13,925 nt of DNA from JAIXWP01 sp049318685 (GCA_049318685.1 JBMOFW010000066.1:1-13925), one strand, 5' to 3'; shown: positions 1 to 6,876, counted from the stretch's first letter. Notes: generated from the letters alone by a model not told the origin. Program-made: numbers and translations.

Positions 1-441
1 ATAGGCATCAAGGAGTCCTTGAGTTGGATGCTCGTGGGTACCGTCTCCGGCGTTAACAATCGAAGCGTTGATATGCTGGCTTAGGAATAGACAGCTGCCT
101 GGTGCGCTGTGACGCATAACCACCATGTCCACTTTCATCGCCAATATATTGTTGACAGTATCAACTAGTGTCTCGCCTTTTTTCACAGAGGAGGTGGAAG
201 CGCTAAAATTGACTACATCAGCACTCAAACGCTTTTCAGCGAGCTCAAAACTGAGTCGAGTGCGCGTCGAGTTTTCAAAGAAGAGATTGGCCACTGTCAC
301 ATCGCGAAGTGAAGGCACCTTCTTGATTGGTCGACTCAATACCTCTTTAAACTCATCGGCTTGGGAAAAAATAAGCTCGATGTCTTCTCGGGTGAGATCA
401 GCAATGCCCAATAGGTGCTTAACACTGAGTTTTTTTTCCAT
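1..441 (-). CDS. pyrB: Aspartate carbamoyltransferase catalytic subunit, N-terminal part (cut by the window edge)
   Basis: The enzyme condenses carbamoyl phosphate with L-aspartate to give N-carbamoyl-L-aspartate, the committed step of pyrimidine synthesis in the cytoplasm. The first 147 residues lie in the window; the rest is off the left edge. Visible are the carbamoyl-phosphate loop FENSTRTRLSFE (STRT at residues 58-61), the flexible loop SSVKKGET (84-91) with the lysine that reaches into the neighbouring subunit's active site, the RH pair (110-111) and HPTQGLLDAY (138-147). This is the carbamoyl-phosphate-binding half; the aspartate-binding half is not seen. The ATG (441-439) shares its A with the TAA stop of pyrR upstream (TAATG), so the two are likely translationally coupled. 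Family assignment is firm; ornithine carbamoyltransferase is less likely given the loop sequences and the pyrR neighbour. Confidence 0.96.
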   Translation of the reverse strand, partial: MEKKLSVKHLLGIADLTREDIELIFSQADEFKEVLSRPIKKVPSLRDVTVANLFFENSTRTRLSFELAEKRLSADVVNFSASTSSVKKGETLVDTVNNILAMKVDMVVMRHSAPGSCLFLSQHINASIVNAGDGTHEHPTQGLLDAY

Positions 442-986
442 TATTCAACGTCCGTTAAGAGTAATACTTTGTCTTCACCGCTTTCCTTCTTCCACATCAC
501 TTTCACCTTTTGTTTGTCATAACTGTCGATTGACAGTCCGATGTACATGGGTTCGATGGGCAATTCCCGACTAAATCGTCGGTCGATGAGCACAAGCAAT
601 TCGACTGATTTTGGTCGGCCATATTCCATCATGCCTTCGATGCCGGCACGAATGGTGCGGCCTGTAAACAATACATCATCTATCAATACCACACGTTTTC
701 CTTCTAAATCAAATGGAATCTCTGTGGGACTTGCCACCAAGGTTTTATCATGACGACGAAAATCATCACGATAAAATGTGGGGTCGACCACTCCATAATT
801 TATATTTGCTTTGGGCTGAATGGATTTGAGTTTTTCAACGATACGTTCAGCAAACAAAACACCGCGAGGCTGAAGCCCGATGATGACTGTTTGTTCGAAA
901 TGGTTGTGATTCTCAATCAATTGATAGCAGAGTCGGTTGATGATCAACCCGAGGTATTTGCTATCGATGAGGGTAAGCGTTGGCAT
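441..986 (-). CDS. pyrR: PyrR-type bifunctional pyrimidine regulator / uracil phosphoribosyltransferase
   Basis: This 181-residue protein is a type I phosphoribosyltransferase of the PyrR family, which makes UMP from uracil and PRPP and in Firmicutes also binds pyr mRNA. The PRPP-binding loop VLIDDVLFTGRTIRAG lies at about residues 100-115, the GLQPRG loop at 37-42, and DPTFYRDD, which helps shape the nucleotide site, at 68-75. I start it at the ATG at 986 rather than at a TTG 60 bases further out. The length then matches the family (about 180), and a perfect TAnnTTTG box (995-1002) would otherwise lie inside the gene. It precedes pyrB with a one-base overlap, fitting a pyrimidine operon. Whether it regulates RNA here is open: the leader is too short for an attenuator of the Bacillus type. 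Confidence 0.93.
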   Translation of the reverse strand: MPTLTLIDSKYLGLIINRLCYQLIENHNHFEQTVIIGLQPRGVLFAERIVEKLKSIQPKANINYGVVDPTFYRDDFRRHDKTLVASPTEIPFDLEGKRVVLIDDVLFTGRTIRAGIEGMMEYGRPKSVELLVLIDRRFSRELPIEPMYIGLSIDSYDKQKVKVMWKKESGEDKVLLLTDVE

Positions 987-994
987 TTGAACCA

Positions 995-1002
995 CAAATA
1001 TA
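995..1002 (-). promoter_or_regulatory. Putative -7 promoter element for pyrR-pyrB (TATATTTG)
   Basis: The minus strand reads TATATTTG, an exact match to the Bacteroidota -7 consensus TAnnTTTG. I see no good TTG at the expected -33 position. Transcription would start around 988-991, only a few bases before the pyrR ATG at 986, so the mRNA would be nearly leaderless. The box lies in the 46-base gap between divergent genes. Confidence 0.55.
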
Positions 1003-1032
1003 AGTTGAACTATCAGAAATGAAAGGATTGCG

Positions 1033-1701
1033 ATGAAAGAATTCAACTACTATTTAATTCCCGGTATGGGAGCCAATCACCGAATCTATGCGGGATTTCG
1101 TTTGAAATATGGGCAAGTTCATTTTTTGGATTGGGTAGATCATCGACAATCAAAGAACTTGACCGACTATGCACACATCATGGCAGAGCGAGTGACCACT
1201 GAAAATAATATTCTGATTGGAAGCTCAATGGGAGGGATGATGGCGGTGGAAATGAGTCGCATAGTCAAACCCGATTTGACAGTGCTTGTTAGTGCACCAA
1301 CCGGACGGCATCAATTTCCTCCCGTATTAAAAACCGCCGGTGCATCGCGTTTTCATCGAATTGTACCCGTGGCGGCAGTGCCCTATTTCTACAAACTGGC
1401 CGACACCTTCATGGGCTTCAAAACGGATGCTCAACGGGCGATGTTTTACGAAATGCTCAGCGGGCTGGGACCAAGGTTTGTTCATTTTTCTGTGAAATCC
1501 GTGCTTGAATGGTCGAATACAAAAGATCCCGATGGAAAGTTTATTCAAATTGTAGGTGATCAAGACAAACTATTTGATCATCGTAAAATGGCCAATCCGA
1601 TGGTAGTTCAGGGTGGAGGACATTTTAGTGCGTTTGAAAAAGGAAGTGAAATTTCTGAAATGATCAATGCTTTTGTTCGCAATGAATTTGGTGAAAAGTG
1701 A
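1033..1701 (+). CDS. Alpha/beta hydrolase fold protein
   Basis: This is a 222-residue cytoplasmic protein with no signal peptide and the layout of a small alpha/beta hydrolase. It has an early LIPGMG turn (8-13) that could form the oxyanion hole and a nucleophile elbow GSSMGG (63-68) with Ser65. An acidic residue follows strand 7 in IVGDQDKLF (Asp176 or Asp178), and a late histidine lies in GGGHFSAF (His197). The Ser-Asp-His triad is therefore complete and an esterase or lipase-like activity is plausible, but the substrate cannot be read from sequence. An AAAGGA stretch (1022-1027) sits 5 bases before the ATG, one of the few Shine-Dalgarno-like sites in the window. It is divergent from pyrR, and the next gene follows after a 44-base gap on the same strand. 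Confidence 0.85.
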   Translation: MKEFNYYLIPGMGANHRIYAGFRLKYGQVHFLDWVDHRQSKNLTDYAHIMAERVTTENNILIGSSMGGMMAVEMSRIVKPDLTVLVSAPTGRHQFPPVLKTAGASRFHRIVPVAAVPYFYKLADTFMGFKTDAQRAMFYEMLSGLGPRFVHFSVKSVLEWSNTKDPDGKFIQIVGDQDKLFDHRKMANPMVVQGGGHFSAFEKGSEISEMINAFVRNEFGEK

Positions 1702-1745
1702 AACGAAAAACCACTTTTTGCGTATTAAGCGCCAAACCACCACCC

Positions 1746-2438
1746 ATGTTTAGATTTATTTTATTCGTTCTCTTAGGCATTACGCTGCAAGCAAACGCTC
1801 AAAAAACAACCACACACTCGGTTAAACTATTTTCGGGCGATATGTTCGAGGGTACTCGACTGATCTATTCCAGTCCAATCTTGAAAAAGCCGATTTTCGA
1901 ATTAGACGGCACACCATACGAATCAAATACCGTTGCTTTCTTTCAAAACAATCATGGCTATTTTGCTAATTTAACGGCTCTTTATGGTGAAAAATCTGAG
2001 CGCTATGCCTTGCGCACGCGCCAAGGAAAGATCAATATTTTCGAAGAGGTTGATTTGACTGCCTACGCCGGCGATGAACTTGAAACAGGTGAGGACGGTG
2101 ATAATGAGAATTTGGCCTCAGGAAAGATATTTGGCTACTACACCAAAGGCGATGGAGCCATTAAAAAAGCCAAATATTCCAACTTAAAACTAGACTTAGC
2201 AGATAATGAAGAAGCCATGAAAGAGCTCCGCGCTTATCGCAATTTTAAATGGTTGCAAGCGGGTTTGGTCGCTGCCGGAGCAGGGATTCTCGCTTATGAC
2301 ATTTATCGTCAAAAAGATCAACCCGTAAGTTTCTCAGTAATGATGGCTGTGGGCATTTGCGTTGGCGGATCTTCTTATTTTGTTGAATCCAAAAAGGATG
2401 ATGCGCTTTGGCTAGCTGCTGATGCTTACAACAGATAA
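1746..2438 (+). CDS. Secreted or membrane-anchored protein of unknown function
   Basis: I do not recognise this 230-residue protein. It begins with a signal peptide (FRFILFVLLGITLQANAQ, residues 2-19, likely cut after A-Q). A polar region with beta-strand character follows (20-150), including an acidic patch ELETGEDGDNEN (111-122). A charged helix precedes two hydrophobic segments at about 169-186 and 196-213, and the C-terminus is short and polar. This suggests an exported domain held in the membrane by a C-terminal hairpin. I chose the ATG at 1746, which puts the signal peptide at the N-terminus. A GTG at 1698 in the same frame, overlapping the previous stop, would add 16 residues that do not look like a leader. 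It is probably co-transcribed with the hydrolase gene before it. Its stop lies one base from that of the opposing gene. Confidence 0.75.
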   Translation: MFRFILFVLLGITLQANAQKTTTHSVKLFSGDMFEGTRLIYSSPILKKPIFELDGTPYESNTVAFFQNNHGYFANLTALYGEKSERYALRTRQGKINIFEEVDLTAYAGDELETGEDGDNENLASGKIFGYYTKGDGAIKKAKYSNLKLDLADNEEAMKELRAYRNFKWLQAGLVAAGAGILAYDIYRQKDQPVSFSVMMAVGICVGGSSYFVESKKDDALWLAADAYNR

Positions 2439-2439
2439 T

Positions 2440-2961
2440 TTAGATACTGTTGACCATCTTGCTCACTTGCTTGATGTCATTTTTCAGATATCCCTTTGAA
2501 TCGAATTTTTTAGCCTCTGCGAGAAGTGTCAAAGCTTCTCGCTTTTTGCGTTTATTGGCCATGATCACTGATAAATTGAGGTAAACCATGGCTTTGTCAT
2601 GATCCATGCGCAGTCCATAATTCAAGGCAGAACGAAAGTGCTTTTCACTTTGTGTCAAACTGTTTTTCTGAGCATCGACTGATCCCAACAAGAAAAAGTA
2701 ATATCCCTTTTGGTTTTTCCAAAGGTGCTCAGGATTCAAACGGTCCAACCAAACTTTGGCCTTTTCCATATTTTGTTGACGCAATTGAAAGAAGGCCAAA
2801 ATCAAGCGCATGCTGCGGAAGCACATTAAAACGAGCAATGCCGTCAACAAAATCATAAAGATCCCACTGATCCAATGTCCATCAACAAAAAGATAAATAG
2901 TATAAGCCAAAGACGCTGCAGCAATGGCAATTTTGATAATACGACCGTCAATTGATTTCAT
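2440..2961 (-). CDS. Membrane protein with TPR-like C-terminal helices, function unknown
   Basis: This 173-residue protein has two membrane segments close together near the N-terminus (about 8-26 and 32-50). A roughly 120-residue helical part follows that looks like two or three degenerate tetratricopeptide repeats, for example LLGSVDAQKNSLTQSEKHFR (91-110) and VYLNLSVIMANKRKKREALT (126-145). Such a design usually presents a protein-binding surface in the cytoplasm, but no partner is evident. The ATG at 2961 is preferred over a TTG at 2985: an exact TAnnTTTG box (2983-2990) overlaps the TTG, and transcription from it would start between the two. The small helical gene upstream ends 43 bases before this start. 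The stop codon lies one base from that of the convergent secreted-protein gene. Confidence 0.78.
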   Translation of the reverse strand: MKSIDGRIIKIAIAAASLAYTIYLFVDGHWISGIFMILLTALLVLMCFRSMRLILAFFQLRQQNMEKAKVWLDRLNPEHLWKNQKGYYFFLLGSVDAQKNSLTQSEKHFRSALNYGLRMDHDKAMVYLNLSVIMANKRKKREALTLLAEAKKFDSKGYLKNDIKQVSKMVNSI

Positions 2962-2982
2962 CGATTCGAGATAAAAGGGCTG

Positions 2983-2990
2983 CAAATGTA
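2983..2990 (-). promoter_or_regulatory. Putative -7 promoter element (TACATTTG) for the TPR-like membrane protein
   Basis: The minus strand reads TACATTTG, an exact TAnnTTTG match 21 bases before the ATG at 2961. No clear TTG lies 19-21 bases upstream. It sits in the 43-base gap after the preceding gene, so this gene may have its own promoter as well as read-through. Confidence 0.5.
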
Positions 2991-3004
2991 CGCGGAATCC
3001 TTTT

Positions 3005-3319
3005 TTATCCTACACGATTCAATCTAGGGATATCCCTTTTTTGGATATGCTGAAGACGTGATAGCAACTCCAAGCTCTTGCGTTGTGTGTCATTTGAAAT
3101 AGAGCGATAATGCGCTATTAATTCTTTGCTATCTGGGTTGAAATTATGCGCATCCACGCGAAGCAATTGGTAATTTAACTCATCGGTGGCGTCTTTGATG
3201 ATTACGTTTAATTCGTCGCTTTGCTGAGGATGATTGATCAAATGATGAAATCCTTGTTCAATGACATCGTTCAAAAACTCCTGAACAGCATAGCGCAATT
3301 GATCTCGATCCGTTGTCAT
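3005..3319 (-). CDS. Small helical hypothetical protein
   Basis: This 104-residue protein is not recognised. It has no signal peptide, no membrane segment and no cysteine. The sequence is rich in charged residues, Leu, Gln and Asn, with a pattern suggesting three or four amphipathic helices, for example DQLRYAVQEFLNDVIEQGF (6-24) and KSLELLSRLQHIQK (81-94). It ends in a basic tail, RDIPRLNRVG. The ATG at 3319 is the only sensible start, and a promoter-like pair TTG-N20-TACATTCG lies upstream. The gene is followed after 43 bases by the TPR-like membrane protein on the same strand. That it is a real gene rests on its clean start, its upstream promoter-like motif, and the fit between its neighbours without overlap. 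Confidence 0.65.
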   Translation of the reverse strand: MTTDRDQLRYAVQEFLNDVIEQGFHHLINHPQQSDELNVIIKDATDELNYQLLRVDAHNFNPDSKELIAHYRSISNDTQRKSLELLSRLQHIQKRDIPRLNRVG

Positions 3320-3359
3320 GAGGCTTCGGTTTAATGAGTTAGAATTGGTAAAGGTTTTT

Positions 3360-3390
3360 CGAATGTAGAAAAAAAATTGACTTTCTCCAA
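3360..3390 (-). promoter_or_regulatory. Putative -33/-7 promoter for the small helical protein
   Basis: On the minus strand TTG (3390-3388) is followed after 20 bases by TACATTCG (3367-3360), which differs from TAnnTTTG at one position. It is the only candidate in the window with both elements at good spacing. It would give a leader of roughly 35 bases before the ATG at 3319. Confidence 0.45.
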
Positions 3391-3440
3391 GTCCTTATGA
3401 ATGTTACGTAGTTTTTCCTAGTCGATACGCCCATTTGCGC

Positions 3441-3448
3441 TAATTTTG
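3441..3448 (+). promoter_or_regulatory. Putative -7 promoter element (TAATTTTG) for the crotonase-family gene
   Basis: TAATTTTG matches TAnnTTTG exactly and lies 22 bases before the ATG at 3471, giving a predicted leader of about 17 bases. No convincing TTG is present at -33. It lies in the 151-base divergent gap (3320-3470), which otherwise shows only AT-rich sequence and the opposing promoter. Confidence 0.5.
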
Positions 3449-3470
3449 CTCTCCGAAATATGTAAAAAAT

Positions 3471-4232
3471 ATGGAAACCGGCACAGTAACAACCTCCTAC
3501 GAAAATGGCGTAGCCACTATTTCTTTCTTTCATCCACAAAGCAATTCGTTGCCTGGCGCACTTTTGCGTGAATTGGCTCAAACCATTGATACCGTTTCGG
3601 CAAACTCAGAGGCTCGTGTTATTGTGTTGAAAAGTGAGGGTGAAAAAGCGTTTTGCGCCGGTGCGAGTTTCGACGAACTTATCGCAATCGACGACTTAGA
3701 CAAAGGAAAACACTTCTTTAGCGGATTCGCTTTGGTAATCAATGCTATGCGTAAATCTTCAAAGTTGATTATCGGTCGTGTTCACCAGAAGGCCGTGGGT
3801 GGTGGTGTCGGACTGGCTTCCTCTGTTGACTATTGCTTCGCTACCAAGAGAGCTTCGGTAAAGTTAAGTGAATTGGCTGTCGGAATTGGCCCGTTTGTGG
3901 TAGGTCCCGCCGTGGAACGTAAAGTAGGACTTTCAGCGATGTCCCAGATGGCGATCAATGCCACCGAATGGATGGATGCTGACTGGTCGCGTGAAAAGGG
4001 CTTGTATAACGAGGTATTTGAAACAATAGAAGATCTTGATTTCGCCGTGAATGCGCTGGCGACTCGTTTGGCCAATAGCAATCCGGAAGCGATGGCTGAA
4101 TTGAAGAAAATATTCTGGGCTGGCACCGAAAATTGGGACACTTTGCTTGTTGAACGTGCCGGTATTAGTGGTCGACTTGTTCTTTCTGATTTTACTAAAA
4201 ACGCGATCAATCAATTTAAAGCAAAGGCCTAA
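3471..4232 (+). CDS. Enoyl-CoA hydratase/isomerase (crotonase) family protein lacking one catalytic Glu
   Basis: This 253-residue protein has the crotonase fold. Crotonases act on acyl-CoA thioesters by stabilising an enolate in an oxyanion hole. The first oxyanion motif is FCAGASFDEL (61-70) and the second is the glycine run in VGGGVGLASSVD (109-120). In enoyl-CoA hydratases two glutamates (rat numbering 144 and 164) activate water. Here the second is present (Glu134 in LSELAVGIGP), while the residue 20 before it, Gly114, replaces the first. The protein therefore resembles isomerases or other one-acid members more than true hydratases. The C-terminal helices that close the trimer in this family are present. 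It stands alone between opposing genes, with no other fatty-acid or leucine-degradation gene nearby, so the substrate is unknown. The stop abuts the opposing gene's stop with no gap. Confidence 0.9.
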   Translation: METGTVTTSYENGVATISFFHPQSNSLPGALLRELAQTIDTVSANSEARVIVLKSEGEKAFCAGASFDELIAIDDLDKGKHFFSGFALVINAMRKSSKLIIGRVHQKAVGGGVGLASSVDYCFATKRASVKLSELAVGIGPFVVGPAVERKVGLSAMSQMAINATEWMDADWSREKGLYNEVFETIEDLDFAVNALATRLANSNPEAMAELKKIFWAGTENWDTLLVERAGISGRLVLSDFTKNAINQFKAKA

Positions 4233-5108
4233 TTAGCGAGCCGTAAACGTTATTTCCAATAACTCAGCATAATTCGTCATCTGCGCACTTTCTGCGGATG
4301 AAATAAAGATAGTGGCATCTTGGATGAATTTGATGTTTTGCGAAGTCGTTGATGCACCAGCTGAAAGGGTAGTAGCAGTATTGTTCGTCACCGCGTCTTT
4401 TTCCAGTTCCGTTTGCTTGACCTCAGGTGCCGGGGGGGCCATAGCCATGTCTACTGCATCTGATTCAGCGATACTTTCTTCCGAAGCATCACTTTTATAG
4501 TTTTGGACTTTTGGCCCAACGTCTTCTTGCGGGACGTTATTCATCACAGGTTGCACTTGCGCCAATACAACAGGAGCTTGGGGTAATTTATCCATACCAC
4601 TCAAATCGACCTCAGGTTTGGAAGGAATAGCCTGGTTTGAACTATTAGGTTGTGTTGAATTGCCCGGTCTGGCTTCTGCGTTCGATGCTTCTTGAGAAGA
4701 AACGTTGTTTTCTGCCAAGACTTTCACATCAGAGGATTGTTGAAGAAAAATAAAGGTGCCCAAGGCAATGACCACAAGGCCAAAGCTCCATTGCACGCCG
4801 GTTTGACGGTAGAAAGGGCGTTCAGGCATGGCAAACAGTGAATTCAACCAAATACTGAATCGGCCTTTCCGTTCTTTGGCAAACTCGGCCATCAAAGCTT
4901 TTTTTAATGATGCGTCGGGTGTAAGCCAATCGTCTTGAATGGATGAATTTTTCAATTCCAACAGCATTTTACGCATGCTTTCGTATTCTTCTACACCTTC
5001 AACATGCTGCAACACAAACTCTTTTTCTTCGGGATAGAGCTCGTGGAATTGCTTGTGAATCATCAAATACTCGATGTCTTCGGGGTCGTATTTTTTCATG
5101 TGGTTCAT
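4233..5108 (-). CDS. Putative membrane anti-sigma factor paired with the upstream ECF sigma factor
   Basis: This 291-residue protein starts inside the stop codon of the ECF sigma gene (ATGA overlap), the classic arrangement for an anti-sigma factor. Residues 1-60 form a helical, acidic N-terminus containing YPEEKEFVLQHVEGVEEY (25-42), which I take as the cytoplasmic sigma-binding part. One membrane segment follows at about 107-123 (WSFGLVVIALGTFIFLQ). Residues 125-255 are a long low-complexity stretch rich in Ser, Asn, Gln, Ala, Pro and Glu, probably periplasmic. A short conserved-looking end, TNYAELLEITFTAR, closes the protein. There are no cysteines, so it is not a zinc-containing (HxxxCxxC) anti-sigma factor. 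The role is inferred from position and topology; sequence similarity alone would not prove it. An alternative ATG lies three codons in. Confidence 0.75.
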   Translation of the reverse strand: MNHMKKYDPEDIEYLMIHKQFHELYPEEKEFVLQHVEGVEEYESMRKMLLELKNSSIQDDWLTPDASLKKALMAEFAKERKGRFSIWLNSLFAMPERPFYRQTGVQWSFGLVVIALGTFIFLQQSSDVKVLAENNVSSQEASNAEARPGNSTQPNSSNQAIPSKPEVDLSGMDKLPQAPVVLAQVQPVMNNVPQEDVGPKVQNYKSDASEESIAESDAVDMAMAPPAPEVKQTELEKDAVTNNTATTLSAGASTTSQNIKFIQDATIFISSAESAQMTNYAELLEITFTAR

Positions 5109-5719
5109 GATAATCGGTCAATTAATAAAATGAAAAAACCAAGAATGCCTTCGTACACTTTAAGGCGTCCATTCAATTGTTTTAAGGTGTAAAAAAGTCG
5201 GGATTTCACCGTGCCTTCGCTGCATTCCATGATTTCACTAATCTCTTGGATGCTCATCTCTTGCTTGAATCGCAATTCGAAAGTGGTCCTTTTTACTTCG
5301 TCCAATTCAGCAAGAGCCACCTCCAATTCAGTATAAAAAGCATTCTTATCCATTTGTCGCGATGTTTGTCCATCGTGACTTTGTTCCTGCGTGTATTTGA
5401 TTTCCGAATGGGCATGTTGACGTACTTCATGCTTGGCGTATTCATTCTTGCACATGTTGTGTGCTATGCTGTATAACCAAGTTTTAAAATTGCGTTCTGC
5501 GTTAAACAACTCCGGCTTGTGGATCAATTTGGTGAAAAGCTCTTGGGTGAAATCATGCGCTTTCTCTTTATCTTTCCAAAGCATACGGTGAAAATAGGTA
5601 TACATCTGCCTGTTGTACCGATCATACAATTCTTCGAAGGCTTTGCTATCCTTCGACGCCACAAGTAGCATCAATTGCTCATCGGGAGTGCTCTGATATT
5701 TCGAATTGCTTTTGGCCAT
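5105..5719 (-). CDS. ECF-type RNA polymerase sigma factor
   Basis: This is a 204-residue sigma-70 family factor of the extracytoplasmic-function class. Region 2 spans about residues 27-95, with the core-binding DFTQELFTKLI (56-66) and the -10-recognition stretch NFKTWLYSIAHNMCKNEY (77-94). A charged linker rich in His and Gln follows (98-125). Region 4 is at about 133-187 with the helix-turn-helix MSIQEISEIMECSEGTVKSR (155-174). It is the middle gene of a tight trio: its ATG overlaps the TGA of the secreted TPR-like gene upstream (TGATG), and its TGA overlaps the anti-sigma ATG. The last 15 or so residues (GILGFFILLIDRLS) are unusually hydrophobic for a sigma factor. Its targets are unknown; autoregulation is common in the class. 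Confidence 0.93.
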   Translation of the reverse strand: MAKSNSKYQSTPDEQLMLLVASKDSKAFEELYDRYNRQMYTYFHRMLWKDKEKAHDFTQELFTKLIHKPELFNAERNFKTWLYSIAHNMCKNEYAKHEVRQHAHSEIKYTQEQSHDGQTSRQMDKNAFYTELEVALAELDEVKRTTFELRFKQEMSIQEISEIMECSEGTVKSRLFYTLKQLNGRLKVYEGILGFFILLIDRLS

Positions 5720-6831
5720 CAGCGCACAAATTTTTTAGTTGTGGTTGATTCGCCATATCGCTCTGCAATTTGTTCTATCCACAATTTGTAATCCGCTTTT
5801 TTTGTAACGTCTTGTTCTGACTGATACAGTATCACCAGAGGAATCAAATAATTACGGTTGATATCCTCAAAACTTTGAATGTAGTCCTTCTTAAATAATT
5901 GTTCCCAATTGCTTTTTAGACTTTGCACATTAGCAACGGGAATCTTGCTGTAAAGCATTGCCAATCCTGTGCAATACAGTTCATTACTGAATTTTTTTGA
6001 AAATTGTGGAGGCAGAGTCAATGAAAAATAGACTTGTTTTCCTTGTTTCGTAATCGCTTCGAGGGCTGCACTTTCTGATACACCGAAAATTTGATTCTGC
6101 TTGATTTTGGTTTTAGATGAAATGCTTTTAGCATACTTCTCATTGCTCAACCAATCCAAGCAAATTATGGTAATATCCGTCCGAATGTTGAAATGTTGCT
6201 GCCAAATTAATAGGGGATAGGAATCAACATTTCCATAGGTCACCAAAATACCATTTGGAGCAATACTATTGAGCACGTTCTGATTGTATTCCATCAAACC
6301 ACTAGTGTAAACGCCCGATTCGAAAAGCTTTGCACTGAGTTCCTTTACTTTTTTGGTGCTTCCTTCTGAATAATACTTGAAGAGCATATCATCCCAGATC
6401 TCCACGAAGTTGGGATTGATGGCATAGGCTTTTTCAAGAAGGGCTAATGATTGCTGCGATTTATTCCCGGCATTTAGATAACTGAGGTAATTATCAGCAA
6501 AACTATTGGCTACATTTTGTTTTGTGTCTGCCAGAATTTTATCCAGTTTTGCTTGTGTAGCATCGTCCACATCTCGTGAATGTTCTTCGAAGGATTCAAA
6601 CTTGACTGCTTGATAGTAATTGATCCAGGCTTGTTCATTCTTCGCATTGCGCTGCAATTCGGCTTGCCAAAAATTGGCATTTGATTGAAAAACGAGAGGC
6701 TCCGCTATTTTGACTTCCGCATTGGTGTTGTTGAATAAATTGTATTCGTAGTTAACACTCGGAGCCGCATTCTGCGCAAGAGTATGCAACCCGAACATCA
6801 CTAATACTATGGCTAAAAGGCGTTGTTTCAT
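5719..6831 (-). CDS. Secreted TPR-like protein in the ECF sigma operon, C-terminal domain resembling DUF2723 soluble part
   Basis: This 370-residue protein has a signal peptide (residues 1-20, MKQRLLAIVLVMFGLHTLAQ). The helical region at about 50-185 reads like tetratricopeptide units (FWQAELQRNAKNEQAWINYY at 54-73; SLALLEKAYAINPNFVEIWD at 128-147). The C-terminal half contains ILVTYGNVDSYPLLIWQQ (195-212). From memory, this resembles the soluble C-terminal part of large Bacteroidota DUF2723 membrane proteins (NGDNDTYPLWY...); here it stands without any membrane domain. Its stop overlaps the sigma factor's start by one base, so the two are surely co-transcribed. It could be an exported sensor or target of the sigma/anti-sigma pair. 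No catalytic residues are obvious. The gene starts 45 bases after the Nudix gene, with no promoter motif I can support. Confidence 0.75.
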   Translation of the reverse strand: MKQRLLAIVLVMFGLHTLAQNAAPSVNYEYNLFNNTNAEVKIAEPLVFQSNANFWQAELQRNAKNEQAWINYYQAVKFESFEEHSRDVDDATQAKLDKILADTKQNVANSFADNYLSYLNAGNKSQQSLALLEKAYAINPNFVEIWDDMLFKYYSEGSTKKVKELSAKLFESGVYTSGLMEYNQNVLNSIAPNGILVTYGNVDSYPLLIWQQHFNIRTDITIICLDWLSNEKYAKSISSKTKIKQNQIFGVSESAALEAITKQGKQVYFSLTLPPQFSKKFSNELYCTGLAMLYSKIPVANVQSLKSNWEQLFKKDYIQSFEDINRNYLIPLVILYQSEQDVTKKADYKLWIEQIAERYGESTTTKKFVR

Positions 6832-6876
6832 TTAAAATGATTTTCGAAAGTCTGTACAGTGACCTTTCCTATGGGT

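Noticed and set aside
541..1022. Two plus-strand open frames opposite pyrR
   Set aside because: They lie wholly within the well-supported pyrR gene on the other strand and encode no recognisable domain; they are shadow frames.
987..1046. Twenty-residue N-terminal extension of PyrR from a TTG at 1046
   Set aside because: It looks like a membrane segment, which a cytoplasmic phosphoribosyltransferase would not carry. It also overlaps the divergent hydrolase gene and contains the promoter box.
4249..4263. Perfect 6-bp hairpin (stem GTTATT, loop TCC) just past the crotonase stop, considered as a terminator
   Set aside because: The stem is AT-rich, no T-run follows on either strand, and it lies inside the 3' end of the anti-sigma coding region; too weak to call.
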